Origin: an uncultured Saprospiraceae bacterium | GTDB lineage: Bacteria > Bacteroidota > Bacteroidia > Chitinophagales > Saprospiraceae | Direction: 5' to 3' | NCBI GenBank assembly: GCA_937921555.1 | Contig: CAKZUV010000016.1 | Location: forward strand, 1-50,309 | DNA length: 50,309 nt | Shown here: positions 35,236 to 44,237 of the stretch, piece after piece | Numbering within the stretch: the stretch's first letter is position 1 | Layout: each line of letters begins with the position of its first letter | The notes under the pieces: model-generated | Databases searched by the model: none | Told to the model about the DNA's origin: nothing | The model's input: the letters and a program-made list of their open reading frames with translations, nothing else | Position numbers and translations under genes: made by a program

Positions 35236-35829
35236 TTAGAAGATTATTTCGAAGGTGGTGGTGTCGTGGGGAGGGAAGTAGATATCTTCACCAATGGTTC
35301 GTTCTTTCACATTATTTATGGTTATCCACCATGTAAAATTAAGAGATTTTCCTCCTCGATAAGTATCAGTAAAAACTGTGTCTATTTCATTTCCTGAAAA
35401 TTGGATATTTCCTAATGAAACAGAAGCAGTATTAATAGAGATTTCAGCATACTCCGTCGTATCCACCTTCCTCACCTTCACTTTCACATACCCTTCCGGA
35501 TTCATCTCAATCGCAGGATTTCTGGGATAGCTGTTCCGTGTACTTTGCCAGTAGGTATCTGCGTCCACGCTTACATCGTAGGTACGGTCACTCGCCAAAG
35601 AATAGGTGAAATTATAGCCGCCTTCTGCGTCGGTTTCTACTATCTCTACCAGGGTACGACTGGGTGAAGACAAGATGCCATTGCTTGCTTTTTCGAAGAG
35701 GGCGACCGTGGCGTTGGCGACGGGTTCTTTGGTCGCTGCGTCGATGACGCGGAAGGGGTTAGTGCTGTCTTTATTACAGGAGAAGCAGCAGAGGGAGAGG
35801 AGGAGGAAGAGGTAGAATGTATTTTTCAT
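35236..35829 (-). CDS. Carboxypeptidase-regulatory-like lipoprotein, copy 1
   Basis: This 197-residue lipoprotein has a signal ending CCFSC with Cys18. One beta-sandwich domain like the carboxypeptidase regulatory family follows: VIDAATKEPVANATVALFE, then DAEGGYNFTY and YDVSVDADTYW, about residues 26-105. The C-terminal third (about 130-197) is a further beta-rich part ending HDTTTFEIIF. Such domains act as binding or spacer modules; no enzymatic site is seen. Its first two-thirds are about 95% identical at the DNA level to copy 3, while the last third has diverged sharply apart from the tail. The three copies are tandem on the same strand. Confidence 0.82.
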   Translation of the reverse strand: MKNTFYLFLLLSLCCFSCNKDSTNPFRVIDAATKEPVANATVALFEKASNGILSSPSRTLVEIVETDAEGGYNFTYSLASDRTYDVSVDADTYWQSTRNSYPRNPAIEMNPEGYVKVKVRKVDTTEYAEISINTASVSLGNIQFSGNEIDTVFTDTYRGGKSLNFTWWITINNVKERTIGEDIYFPPHDTTTFEIIF

Positions 35830-35951
35830 GTGATAAAATTTTAATGGTTAAATAATACAAAGAAGTGGCTGGCTTTGCTGTTGCAAGGCTTGCCAATTCC
35901 AAAAAAATATTTTGAATAGTCCCTTTTGAATAAGAGACCTCTTCGATATAT

Positions 35952-36557
35952 TTAGAAAATTATTTCATAATTAATAGTATCATGTCTGGGAATGAATAAA
36001 CTATCTTCTGTTAAATATCGCTGACTTTCCCCATTACGTCTTACCCAATAGCCTAATTGTTCTGAACTACCTGCTTTTTTAATTCCCAAAAAAGTAGTAT
36101 CAATTTTGTAACCGGAAAACTCTTGGGCTCCTTCTGTCCCAACTCTTACAGATCCACTCACGAACTCCATTGTATCCAATTTGAGTATTCGTAATTTCAA
36201 ATACCCTTCCGGAACCAACTCCACCAATCTGTTCTGGTCATACCCCTGCCCGCTCGTAATATCAAAGTACCGATCTGCGAAGACAAACAGCTCGTAATAA
36301 CCGTCACCGGTATTGATAGATTCGGTAAACTCGTATCTACCCTCGTCGTCTGTATAAACCTCTTCGACCAGTCTGCGGGAGCTACCACTCCAGATACCGC
36401 CCGATTCGTCGATGGTCAGTTGTACCTTGGCATTGGCGATGGGTTCTTTGGTGATGGAGTCGATGACCTGTTGTTGGGTTTGGGGGTTTTCTTTGGTGCA
36501 GGCGGTGAGGCAAAGACTAAGGAAGAGGAAGAGGAAGAAATAAAAGATATTTTTCAT
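35952..36557 (-). CDS. Carboxypeptidase-regulatory-like lipoprotein, copy 2
   Basis: This 201-residue lipoprotein has a signal ending CLTAC with Cys20. It has the same layout as its neighbours (VIDSITKEPIANAKVQLTI, then DDEGRYEFTE and the terminal HDTINYEIIF), but its sequence is clearly more distant. It is an older paralogue between two recently exchanged copies. The PEGYLKLRILKLDTMEF segment aligns with PEGYVKVKVRKVDTTEY of copy 1. Function is unknown; the location is the envelope. Confidence 0.8.
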   Translation of the reverse strand: MKNIFYFFLFLFLSLCLTACTKENPQTQQQVIDSITKEPIANAKVQLTIDESGGIWSGSSRRLVEEVYTDDEGRYEFTESINTGDGYYELFVFADRYFDITSGQGYDQNRLVELVPEGYLKLRILKLDTMEFVSGSVRVGTEGAQEFSGYKIDTTFLGIKKAGSSEQLGYWVRRNGESQRYLTEDSLFIPRHDTINYEIIF

Positions 36558-36722
36558 GATGTTTTTGATTTTAAAACTTAATAGACGTAGTCGTTGTGGC
36601 TAATCGCTTTTTTTGTTAGAAGATTATTTCAAAAGTGGTGGTATCGTGGGGGAGGACAAAGATTTCATCTCCTCGATAAGTTGTTGTTCCAACTCCCCAT
36701 ACATAATCAATTGTTTTGTTGC

Positions 36723-36731
36723 CTCTATTGG
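36723..36731. repeat. Target-site duplication, left copy (CTCTATTGG)
   Basis: The same nonamer is found at 38078-38086 on the other side of the element. IS256-family elements make 8- or 9-base duplications. Confidence 0.85.
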
Positions 36732-38077
36732 GGAATGTTCAAATAACTGTGTCTAGTTAATTTAAATGTTTAGTAAATCGCTCACCGTAAGCCTCTATAA
36801 GCTCTCTCTGGATGGCCGCCCAACCACGTACTTTTTTATTCCAACTTTTTGCTTTGCGTTCCAATGATAAATGTAATTGGATGAGTAGTGATTTTTCTGA
36901 AGTCCAGCCACCTTTCGTTTTGGTTACTCGTCGTATCTCTCTGTTGAGGTTTTCGATCGCATTGGTAGTGTAAGTTATTTTTCGGAGTTCTACCCCCAGA
37001 TTCATACTGCCCATCAATTCAGTCCAGTCCTTTTCCCAAAGGTTTACTATGCAATCGTACTTTCCATTCCACTTTGAACCAAAATCTTCCAGGCGTTGTC
37101 GTGCTTGATTTTCGTTCACCGCTGTATAAATTCCTTTAAGATCTCTAATTACTTCTCTACTGTCTTTATCATCGATAAGTCGCATGCAATTTCGCATTTT
37201 ATGAACGATACATCGGTGGATACTACTTAGTGGAAAGGCAGCGCTTATCACCTCTTTTAAGCCCGCTAAACCGTCGCTACAAATATGTAACAATCTTGTA
37301 AACCTCTACTTTTTAAGTCCTCCAGACAACGACCCCATTCAGTAGCACTTTCTCCTCCTTGGCCTACATAGATTCCTATAATCTCTCTTCTGCCTTCTGT
37401 GGAAACACCATACATTACGTATACAGCCACCTTGGAATAGTGTCCATTTCGACATACTGAAATATGAATCGCATCACAAAACATCACTACGTAACAGGCA
37501 GCTATTGGGCGTTTATGCCATTGATCTACCACTTCCCATGTCCCATTTATTACTGCTGATATCCGACCTTCACTCATCTCAGTACCATACATCTTCTCCA
37601 AATGAAGTCGAATATCTCCAATTGAATTACTCATCGCATATAGTTCTAATATTTGATTATCAAACCCGGTATTTAACTCGTGCTGTCGCTTTTTTACCGT
37701 GATAGGTTCAAAACTTCCAGTTCGATCTCGACTATAACCTATCTCTATATCTCCTGACTGGGTTCGTAATCTCTTAGTCTGTTTACCGTTTTTCTTATTT
37801 GGTTTTGCAGACTTATCCAAGGATTCTTCTTCCAGATGACTCTCCAATTCTGCCGCAAGCGCTGCTTCTACAAACTTACCGATTAGTGGTTTTAATAATC
37901 CCTCAGTTCCAAATAGCCCTTTTCCAGCCATCAGTCCTTTTACGATCGTATCGTACTCTTTTGTCAAATCCGAACCTAATTCTTTCTCAATTAAATGGAT
38001 TTCTTTGTTTTTTACTTCTTCTTTTTTCATGTCTCTAATTTAATGATTATTTTGAGACACAGTTTATTGAACACTCT
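36732..38077 (-). mobile_element. IS256-family insertion sequence (1346 bp)
   Basis: The element is bounded by 23-base imperfect terminal inverted repeats (36732-36754 and 38055-38077, 18 or 19 of 23 matching, with a TGTTCAA..AACTGTGTCT core) and by CTCTATTGG duplications. It carries one transposase gene on the minus strand, broken by a one-base deletion. The length is usual for IS256-family elements. It inserted into the third lipoprotein gene in the same orientation as that gene. The intact terminal repeats and target duplication suggest a fairly recent event. Confidence 0.92.
36757..38030 (-). pseudogene. IS256-family (Mutator-type) transposase, frameshifted
   Basis: The 5' piece (38030 down to 37266, 254 codons) carries the N-terminal DNA-binding region and the first catalytic Asp (Asp186 in VVMFCDAIHIS). 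The 3' piece (about 37290 down to 36757) carries the second Asp in CSDGLAGLK, the RCIVHKMRN motif and the catalytic Glu in TNAIENLNREIRR. The frame changes near 37279-37284, where the coding strand has ATATTTGTAGC; one more T would give the expected continuous D-C-Y-I-F-C-S-D-G. Transposition is therefore probably lost unless the base is a sequencing error. An internal ATG at 37293 opens the 3' piece but is unlikely to be a natural start. Confidence 0.88.
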
Positions 38078-38086
38078 CTCTATTGG
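38078..38086. repeat. Target-site duplication, right copy (CTCTATTGG)
   Basis: This is the exact partner of 36723-36731. Confidence 0.85.
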
Positions 38087-38543
38087 TATCAATAAAAAAA
38101 GTATCAATCTCAAGTCCACTAAAACTCATGCTTACAGTACTATTTATGTATATGGTAGCGAACTCCGTCGTGTCCAATTTCATCACCTTCACTTTCACAT
38201 ACCCTTCCGGATCCATCTCAATCGTAGGATTTCTGGGATAGCTGTTCCGTGTACTTTGCCAGTAGGTATCTGCGTCCACGCTTACATCGTAAGTACGGTC
38301 ACCCGACAGGGAATAGGTGAAATTATAGCCGCCTTCTGCATCGGTTTCTACTATTTCTACCAGGGTACGACTGGGTGAAGACAAGATGCCATTGCTTGCT
38401 TTTTCGAAGAGGGCGACCGTGGCGTTGGCGATAGGTTCTTTGGTCGCGGCGTCGATGACGCGGAAGGGGTCGATGCTGTCTTTACTACAGGAAAAGCAGC
38501 AGAGTGATATAAGGAACAGGAAGAAGTAGATTACATTTTTCAT

Positions 38544-39029
38544 AAAAGGATGTTTGAAGTATGTTCATTCAATACACCAAAGATCATGTGTTTAAAAATG
38601 AAATTTGTTTCATTTTTTGTAAATCGTATTATTTCTTTGACAAATTTTGTAAAAAAATATAATGCACTCATTTCTGTTGCAGATATTGCAAATAACATGT
38701 AATAGAAATGATCAGACGTGTAAACGGGAAAAAAATCTACAGACAGCAGAAAGTATAAGCTATCGCAGTATAGCAGAAGGGAAGTAAAATGCAGATACAA
38801 ATAACCAGACCAATCTCAACTAAGAGTTTGTCTAAACAGAATGGCGTATGACCATACGATAAAAGAAGACGCTTATGCTTAAGACGACACATAAACGGAC
38901 AGGAGAAATATGCGGTTTTTTTTATTCAAATTTTGAAAGAGAAACGCTGGAAGCATCCAACTAACCATTTCTAAAATAAATAACTGATCAACCGATACCT
39001 GATTAACAATCCACCCGATCAACCAATCC
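38544..39029. other. Intergenic region, nothing convincing
   Basis: An 86-codon frame on the minus strand (38540-38800) is rich in Phe and Tyr, as expected from AT-rich DNA, and overlaps the start of the lipoprotein; I do not accept it. A TAAGAGTTTGTCTAAACAG stretch near 38820 resembles other TTAAACA-GCT words seen near gene starts. Confidence 0.5.
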
Positions 39030-40154
39030 CTACTCCTCCAGCACCAAAAACTCTACTCTCCGGTTCAGCTGACGACCCGTCTCCGTATAATTATCCGCAA
39101 TGGGACGCTGACTACCAAAGCCTTTGAACTTTGTCCGGTCCGGATGAATACCGTATTTATTGAGGTAGGAAACGACGGCAGCGGCGCGGCGCGTAGAGAG
39201 CGAAAGATTGTATTCCTGATCGCCGATATTGTCGGTATGACCTCTGATTTCAATTTTCATATTGGGCCGGTTTTTCATCAGCTCCAATAGTTTTTTCAAC
39301 TCTACGTAGGAGCGGGGCAACAATTCATTTTCAGCGGTATCAAAAAAGATATTTTTTAACTGAATGGTCTCTCCCTTTACCACTTCGATGCAGCAAAGGT
39401 CGTTTTCCTTGACGGGAACGTTGATGATCGGGTCCTGTTTGACGACCATCACATCGTCGATATAGTAGTAGGCATACGGCAGACTATTGGAATGTGTTTT
39501 CAGCGTTTTTGTCTCTTCGTCGGAGAAGAAATTTCCAATCGTCACGTGTTCTGCTTCCGCTTCGGCTTTAAAACTACCCGATATTCTGATCCAGGAATTA
39601 TTGCGCTGATCGATGATCGCTTCGGTCACCACTTGTGGATGATATTCTAGCGGAGTAGCGGTAATTTCACCGATGGCTTTTTCAGAAAAATACATACCCA
39701 GATTATTAATTCTCAGCGAACGGGGCAGGTGACTTACCCAAAACTCGGCGTAGTATTGTTGTCCCGGAACGAGCGGTTCTTTCAACTGAATTTGGATATA
39801 TTCCCGGCAGTGCGGTTTTCCGTTTTCACAACCATAAGCGGTAATTCCACTCATCGAAACACCGCTGTGCGCTCCCTGCTCGCCAAAACCTTTCTCGGCC
39901 CACTGCGCGGGCACCCGGACTTTGGGTCCAAAAATATCGGGCGAAGCACCGGTAGGCGCTTTCCAGTATTTCATCACGGAGGTGAAATGTTTTCCTTTAT
40001 AAAACCAGCCAATCGGCGTCGAGGCGTATTTTTCAAAACTGGGATTGGGAATAATATTTTCCCGCACCACTCCGGCAGGAGCTTGTGCGTGGATGGGTTC
40101 CAAGGCAAGTTGAAATAGTCCAATAAGGATACAAAAGATCAGAAATAGTCTCAT
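39030..40154 (-). CDS. OmpA-family outer-membrane protein with N-terminal beta-sandwich
   Basis: This 374-residue exported protein has a Sec signal (1-23, IHAQ). The N-terminal region (about 30-245) begins NIIPNPSFEKY, a pattern common to carbohydrate-binding-like beta-sandwich domains of Bacteroidota. The C-terminal OmpA domain (about 262-374) carries GHTDNIGDQEYNLSLSTRRAAAVVSYL, and NRRVEFLVLE closes it; this domain binds the diaminopimelate of peptidoglycan. The protein probably links an outer-envelope ligand to the wall. It stands alone on the minus strand. Confidence 0.9.
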   Translation of the reverse strand: MRLFLIFCILIGLFQLALEPIHAQAPAGVVRENIIPNPSFEKYASTPIGWFYKGKHFTSVMKYWKAPTGASPDIFGPKVRVPAQWAEKGFGEQGAHSGVSMSGITAYGCENGKPHCREYIQIQLKEPLVPGQQYYAEFWVSHLPRSLRINNLGMYFSEKAIGEITATPLEYHPQVVTEAIIDQRNNSWIRISGSFKAEAEAEHVTIGNFFSDEETKTLKTHSNSLPYAYYYIDDVMVVKQDPIINVPVKENDLCCIEVVKGETIQLKNIFFDTAENELLPRSYVELKKLLELMKNRPNMKIEIRGHTDNIGDQEYNLSLSTRRAAAVVSYLNKYGIHPDRTKFKGFGSQRPIADNYTETGRQLNRRVEFLVLEE

Positions 40155-40340
40155 TTTAGTCCTATTAGTGTTTAATGTAAACGTACAAATAGGTTCGTAT
40201 CATGGGTATGAAGATCAATTTAACACTTTAATATTATTTTTAATGTAAAAATTATGCCAATCCGCTTTTTTTGGCTGGTTGGCTTTTCTCATTCGTAAAA
40301 TTTTAAAAAAATTGCGCTAACCCGGGCAGCCAGCCAATTG

Positions 40341-41462
40341 TCAGACGTCAATCCTTTCTCCCACGGGCAGATTGGCTTCGGGCACCTTATTTTCTTCGGG
40401 TTCGGGGGTATTGACTCCTTCCTGAAAACCTGCCAGGGCGAGAATGCCGCGGTCGGAAAGCACCTGATCGTTTACATTTTTGAGCAGTGTCTCTGAAATT
40501 CCGGCAGCATCTGCAATAAATCCGATTTCATTATCGGAACGGCGAACACTTACCAGGTCAAAAACACTGCGAATTCCTACGGACCGGAGTTTGTCGATGT
40601 CCATTTTTAAATAACATAATAATTTCGCCTGCCCGATCCAATCCAGCAAGGTACGGGATTCAAAAGGCGTTTCGATACACAATTGGGTCAGACTGTAGGT
40701 CGCCAGATTCTGGGCGTTGGTGATGCCGATTTCTTCCAGTCTTTCTTTTTGAGACATGGTGATTCCTTCGATCCGGTAAAGTGAAAGTTCGTTGGTATTC
40801 AGGCCATCGGGATCGACGAATTTTTTAAATAAATTAATCAGATATTGTAAAAAACGTTCCGGAAACATTCCCGCCAGAAAGGCAATCGCAACGAGGGAGG
40901 ATTTAAACTGAAATACATTGGTCGCTCCTTCTTTTCCAATTAAAAAAGAAATAATCAGCGCAATCACAACCGCCAGAATCATTCTGATACCCGCCCGGTA
41001 ATAAACACTGGGAACCAGATCTTTTGAGAATAACCGAACCGTCACAGCGAAGGAAGACCAGATAAAACTTCCTAAAAATGCGTAAGTCACCACGGCCAGA
41101 CTTTGACGGATTAACCCCACATTGGCATCGCCAAAAAAAGCACCTGTCAGAATCAGACTGTCTCCAATTTCGCCTTCAAAACTATTGGTAAAGGCAAAAA
41201 AGCCAGCGGCCAACAAACAGATCAGGGTAACAAAAGAAACCGGAAGCAGATATCGAATTGGGGTGTAGACATCCCGCACCCGCTTGGCCGTATTGATGCC
41301 CATATCATTCATCGCCTTCTGATAATCTTCTTCTTTTTTAGGCAACATGGATTTAAAAAAAGAAAAGGCGCTCAAAGGCATAAATCCGGCAATAATGATG
41401 ACGACCATTATTTTTCCGACGAGTAAAATGTTAAAGGCTAATATAAAAGTCAATGGTATCAT
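40341..41462 (-). CDS. Integral membrane protein with C-terminal helix-hairpin-helix-like region
   Basis: I do not recognise a named family with certainty. The 373-residue protein has about five or six hydrophobic helices: one at the N-terminus, others near 72-92, 115-140, 158-178 and 185-202. A soluble C-terminal half (about 220-373) follows, with helix-hairpin-helix-like turns (I-E-G-I-T-M-S-Q-K-E-R-L-E-E-I-G-I-T-N-A and later KLRSVGIRSVFDLV), as in DUF4332-like domains. It is divergent from the RND/MMPL exporter across a 294-base gap with an inverted repeat, so they may share control. Function is unknown. Confidence 0.65.
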   Translation of the reverse strand: MIPLTFILAFNILLVGKIMVVIIIAGFMPLSAFSFFKSMLPKKEEDYQKAMNDMGINTAKRVRDVYTPIRYLLPVSFVTLICLLAAGFFAFTNSFEGEIGDSLILTGAFFGDANVGLIRQSLAVVTYAFLGSFIWSSFAVTVRLFSKDLVPSVYYRAGIRMILAVVIALIISFLIGKEGATNVFQFKSSLVAIAFLAGMFPERFLQYLINLFKKFVDPDGLNTNELSLYRIEGITMSQKERLEEIGITNAQNLATYSLTQLCIETPFESRTLLDWIGQAKLLCYLKMDIDKLRSVGIRSVFDLVSVRRSDNEIGFIADAAGISETLLKNVNDQVLSDRGILALAGFQEGVNTPEPEENKVPEANLPVGERIDV

Positions 41463-41756
41463 AGTAGATGTTTTCTAATAGAAAGTCATACTACTGAATA
41501 TTTTACCCTTTTCTGCCTCCAAGCCTCCTGAAAGAGTAGCGCCAAACCCGCAAATGTTCAGTAGTATGAGGAAAGGTACAAAAGATTGCGTATATGTATT
41601 TAAGAAATTCCCGATTTATTAAGGAAGTTGTAGAATCACGGGATAAACCAGGCAAGGGAACCAACCATTTGGTAAAAAATCGGTTAGTATTGATATTGTT
41701 ATCGGTGGCTTATGACTCCGCCGATATTACTTTTTTTGTTTTGACCCTATTACACT
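41463..41756. other. Divergent intergenic region with inverted repeat
   Basis: CATACTACTGAA at 41487-41498 and its exact complement at 41557-41568 face each other 58 bases apart between the two divergent genes. This could be an operator or the arms of a loop. A 60-codon plus-strand frame (41594-41776) overlaps the exporter start and lacks support. Confidence 0.5.
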
Positions 41757-43997
41757 ATGATTCGACCACAACGTAATTATATTATTCTGTTTGGACTTTT
41801 GGGAGTGATCAGTATATTTTTTACTTTCCAATTACAATTTGGATTTTCGCTGGAACAGTTTTTCCCGGAAGGAGACGAAGATCTGGAATACTACCGGGAT
41901 TTTGTGGACGAATTCGGGACGGATGTTAACTTTCTGATGGTCGCCATTAAGCGCAACGAAGGTGTTTTTGAAAAACAGTTTTTAAACGATGTACACGAAT
42001 TTACTATCAAAGGAAGATCACTTCCGCACGCGACTGAGTCTGTTTCACTGACTACTATTTCCTATCCGCTGAAAACCCCATTTGCGATTACTACGGTTCC
42101 AGCAATCCATCGCAACAATCCCAAAAAATACGAAAAAGACAAATCCCGGATCATGGGCGACGAACGGTTCGCGGGCAACTTAATTTCCCGAAAAGGGGAT
42201 GCGCTGGTCGTCGCACTAAAAACGGAAGACATCCTCGACCTGGATGCTTCCGCCGAACTGGTCAACGCCATCGACACGCTGGCGGCCAACTATAATTTTG
42301 ACAGTTATCACCTCCTCGGTCCCGCCTATTTTCAAAAAGAAATGGTCCGTATGCAAAAACGGGAAGTCATGGTTTCCGCCATCGTTTCTGGTATTCTGGT
42401 AACGATCATTTTATTCTGGATTTTCCGCCGGATGCAAGGCATTTTAATTGCGATGGTTTCAATCGGTCTGGGACTGCTTTTGTTTATGGGTATTATCGGT
42501 CTCACGGGCCGTGAACTCAATGCGATGGCCGCACTCTATCCGGTTTTGATGATCATCGTCGGAACCTCGGATGTCATTCACATTATGTCCAAATACATCG
42601 ACGAATTACGGAAAGGGTTTGACCGGAGTACGGCCATTCAGACTACGATCCGGGAGATTGGAATGGCAACGTTACTGACTTCACTGACGACCGCGGTGGG
42701 CTTTGCGACGCTGATGTCCAGCCGGGTAATTCCTATCCGGGATTTTGGAATGAACGCGGCCATTGGCGTGATCGTTGCTTACATCACGGTCATCTTTTTT
42801 ACGACTTCTCTCCTCGTTTTATTTGGAACGGACAAGCTGATGAAAATCGGAAAATCACAGCTATTCTGGGAAAATCTGATGGAAAAAGCTTATCGGGTGA
42901 CACGCGACCGGCAGGGAAGTATTCTTGTCGGAACCATCATTGTCACAGCGCTTTGTGCGTGGGGAATTTCGTTGGTGTCTACCAATTATAGTATTGAATC
43001 AAATTTGCCCCGTGGAGAAAAGATTACTACTGATTTTCAGTTTTTTGAAAAAGAATTAACGGGTTTTCGTCCGCTGGAAGTGGCCGTTTACGCACAGGGA
43101 GATTACCGGGCGGACGACTACGAGGTGTTGATGGAAGTGGATAAATTAGAAACCTATTTGCGTTCGTTGAAGACTCTGGGTGGCGTCAATTCGCTGACGA
43201 GCGTTTATAAAAGTATCCATCAAATGGAAAAAGGGAATCGCAGCAGCGCCTATAAGATGCCCGATTCTGAAAAAACTTTTTTACGTTATAAAAAAATGAC
43301 GGATAAAATTCCGGAAAATTCAATCAGTATTTTACTAAGCAAGGATCAGAAGAAAACCAGAATTACGAGCAGAATTCTGGATCTGGGTGCCGACAGTATT
43401 CAGATTATCAGTAAAGAGATTGACCGCTGGATTGCCGCCAATGCTAATCCGGAGATCGTGCAATATAAACAAACCGGAACGGGACTGGTACTGGATAAAA
43501 ACGCCGAATATATTCGCCGGAGTCTGATCGGTGGACTGGGTGTTGCCATTCTGATTGTAAGTTTACTAATGGCATTGTTATTCAGAAATATAAAAATGGT
43601 GATCATCTCTTTAATTCCGAATGTTTTTCCGCTTTTAATGGCGGGGGCGCTGCTGGGTTTTTTAGGGATAGAGCTGGACGCGGGTATTTCGATTGTCTTT
43701 GCGGTGATTTTTGGAATTGCGGTGGACGATACGATTCATTTTTTGAGTAAATATAAATTGAGTCGTAATAACGGGAAATCGGTGGAGGAGTCTTTACACA
43801 TTACTTTCCTGGAGACGGGAAAGGCCATCTGTCTGACTTCTATTATTTTATTTTTTGGATTTTTGGTGATGTTGTTTTCTATTCATCCGCCGAGCGTAAA
43901 TATTGGGTTGCTGATAAGTTTGACGCTGGTTAGTGCGATTATCAGTGATTTATTTTTGATTCCACCGATGATTCGATGGCTGGATAAGGAGGGTTAA
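41757..43997 (+). CDS. RND-superfamily exporter (MMPL/SSD type)
   Basis: This 746-residue inner-membrane protein has the duplicated six-helix RND fold: an N-terminal helix (7-25), a periplasmic loop beginning FSLEQFFPEGDEDLEYYRDF, helices around 200-360 (EVMVSAIVSGILVTIILF to TVIFFTTSLLVLFG), a second loop, and helices around 580-740. Such MMPL-type proteins export or shuttle lipids, hopanoids or other hydrophobic molecules; the substrate is not evident. FGIAVDDTIHFLSKYK is the conserved segment in the second half, and VGTSDVIHIMSKYID its counterpart in the first. No membrane-fusion or outer-membrane partner genes are present. Confidence 0.88.
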   Translation: MIRPQRNYIILFGLLGVISIFFTFQLQFGFSLEQFFPEGDEDLEYYRDFVDEFGTDVNFLMVAIKRNEGVFEKQFLNDVHEFTIKGRSLPHATESVSLTTISYPLKTPFAITTVPAIHRNNPKKYEKDKSRIMGDERFAGNLISRKGDALVVALKTEDILDLDASAELVNAIDTLAANYNFDSYHLLGPAYFQKEMVRMQKREVMVSAIVSGILVTIILFWIFRRMQGILIAMVSIGLGLLLFMGIIGLTGRELNAMAALYPVLMIIVGTSDVIHIMSKYIDELRKGFDRSTAIQTTIREIGMATLLTSLTTAVGFATLMSSRVIPIRDFGMNAAIGVIVAYITVIFFTTSLLVLFGTDKLMKIGKSQLFWENLMEKAYRVTRDRQGSILVGTIIVTALCAWGISLVSTNYSIESNLPRGEKITTDFQFFEKELTGFRPLEVAVYAQGDYRADDYEVLMEVDKLETYLRSLKTLGGVNSLTSVYKSIHQMEKGNRSSAYKMPDSEKTFLRYKKMTDKIPENSISILLSKDQKKTRITSRILDLGADSIQIISKEIDRWIAANANPEIVQYKQTGTGLVLDKNAEYIRRSLIGGLGVAILIVSLLMALLFRNIKMVIISLIPNVFPLLMAGALLGFLGIELDAGISIVFAVIFGIAVDDTIHFLSKYKLSRNNGKSVEESLHITFLETGKAICLTSIILFFGFLVMLFSIHPPSVNIGLLISLTLVSAIISDLFLIPPMIRWLDKEG

Positions 43998-44040
43998 ATT
44001 GTATTGTGGTTGTGCGTAGTATTTGGACGTAGTATCTGGA

Positions 44041-44172
44041 CGAGCAGTGGTTTGAGATTTGTATCTGGACGGGGACGTCCAAACAAACGTACGGACGAAC
44101 AGTGGCTTGTGGATTTGTATCTGGACGGGACGTCCAAACAAACGAATAACTGGACGGGACGTCCAAACAAAC
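44041..44172. repeat. Tandem repeat tract with GGACGTCC palindromes
   Basis: A 55-base unit (44041-44095) is followed by a second copy starting at 44096. Both hold ATTTGTATCTGGACGG and GGACGTCCAAACAAAC. A third short copy of the second half follows at about 44150-44172. The palindrome GGACGTCC recurs at 44073, 44128 and 44157. It lies at the 3' end of the exporter gene. Confidence 0.8.
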
Positions 44173-44202
44173 AAATGAACAAACGAATGAACAAAAAAAC
44201 AA

Positions 44203-44237
44203 AGACAGCCATTTTTCAATGGGCTGTCTCCTGTTTT
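44203..44237 (+). terminator. Candidate terminator after the exporter gene
   Basis: AGACAGCC pairs with GGCTGTCT and an ATT/AAT inner helix, followed by CCTGTTTTT. It lies downstream of the repeat tract. Confidence 0.7.

Larger units (their letters stand above)
36616..38543 (-). pseudogene. Carboxypeptidase-regulatory-like lipoprotein, copy 3, split by an IS256-family element
   Basis: The 5' part (38543 down to 38078) encodes a lipoprotein signal (CCFSC, Cys19) and the beta-sandwich domain. The frame then runs into the insertion and stops after four foreign codons. The 3' part (36722 down to 36616) continues the same protein and ends HDTTTFEIIF like copy 1. Removing the element and one copy of the 9-base target repeat restores one frame of 573 bases, 190 residues. 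A truncated lipoprotein of 159 residues might still be made. The 5' two-thirds are nearly identical to copy 1. Confidence 0.9.

Noticed and set aside
37266-37300. Programmed frameshifting in the IS256 transposase
   Set aside because: There is no X-XXY-YYZ slippery heptamer, and I know of no programmed frameshift in the IS256 family. A missing T in a short run explains the break.
38540-38800. 86-codon hydrophobic minus-strand frame before lipoprotein copy 3
   Set aside because: The Phe/Tyr content follows from AT-rich DNA. It overlaps the lipoprotein start and shows no clear helix pattern or family.
41594-41776. 60-codon plus-strand frame before the exporter
   Set aside because: It overlaps the exporter start and has no conserved features.
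44041-44172. CRISPR-like array
   Set aside because: There are only two and a half units, they are adjacent with no unique spacers, and there are no cas genes.
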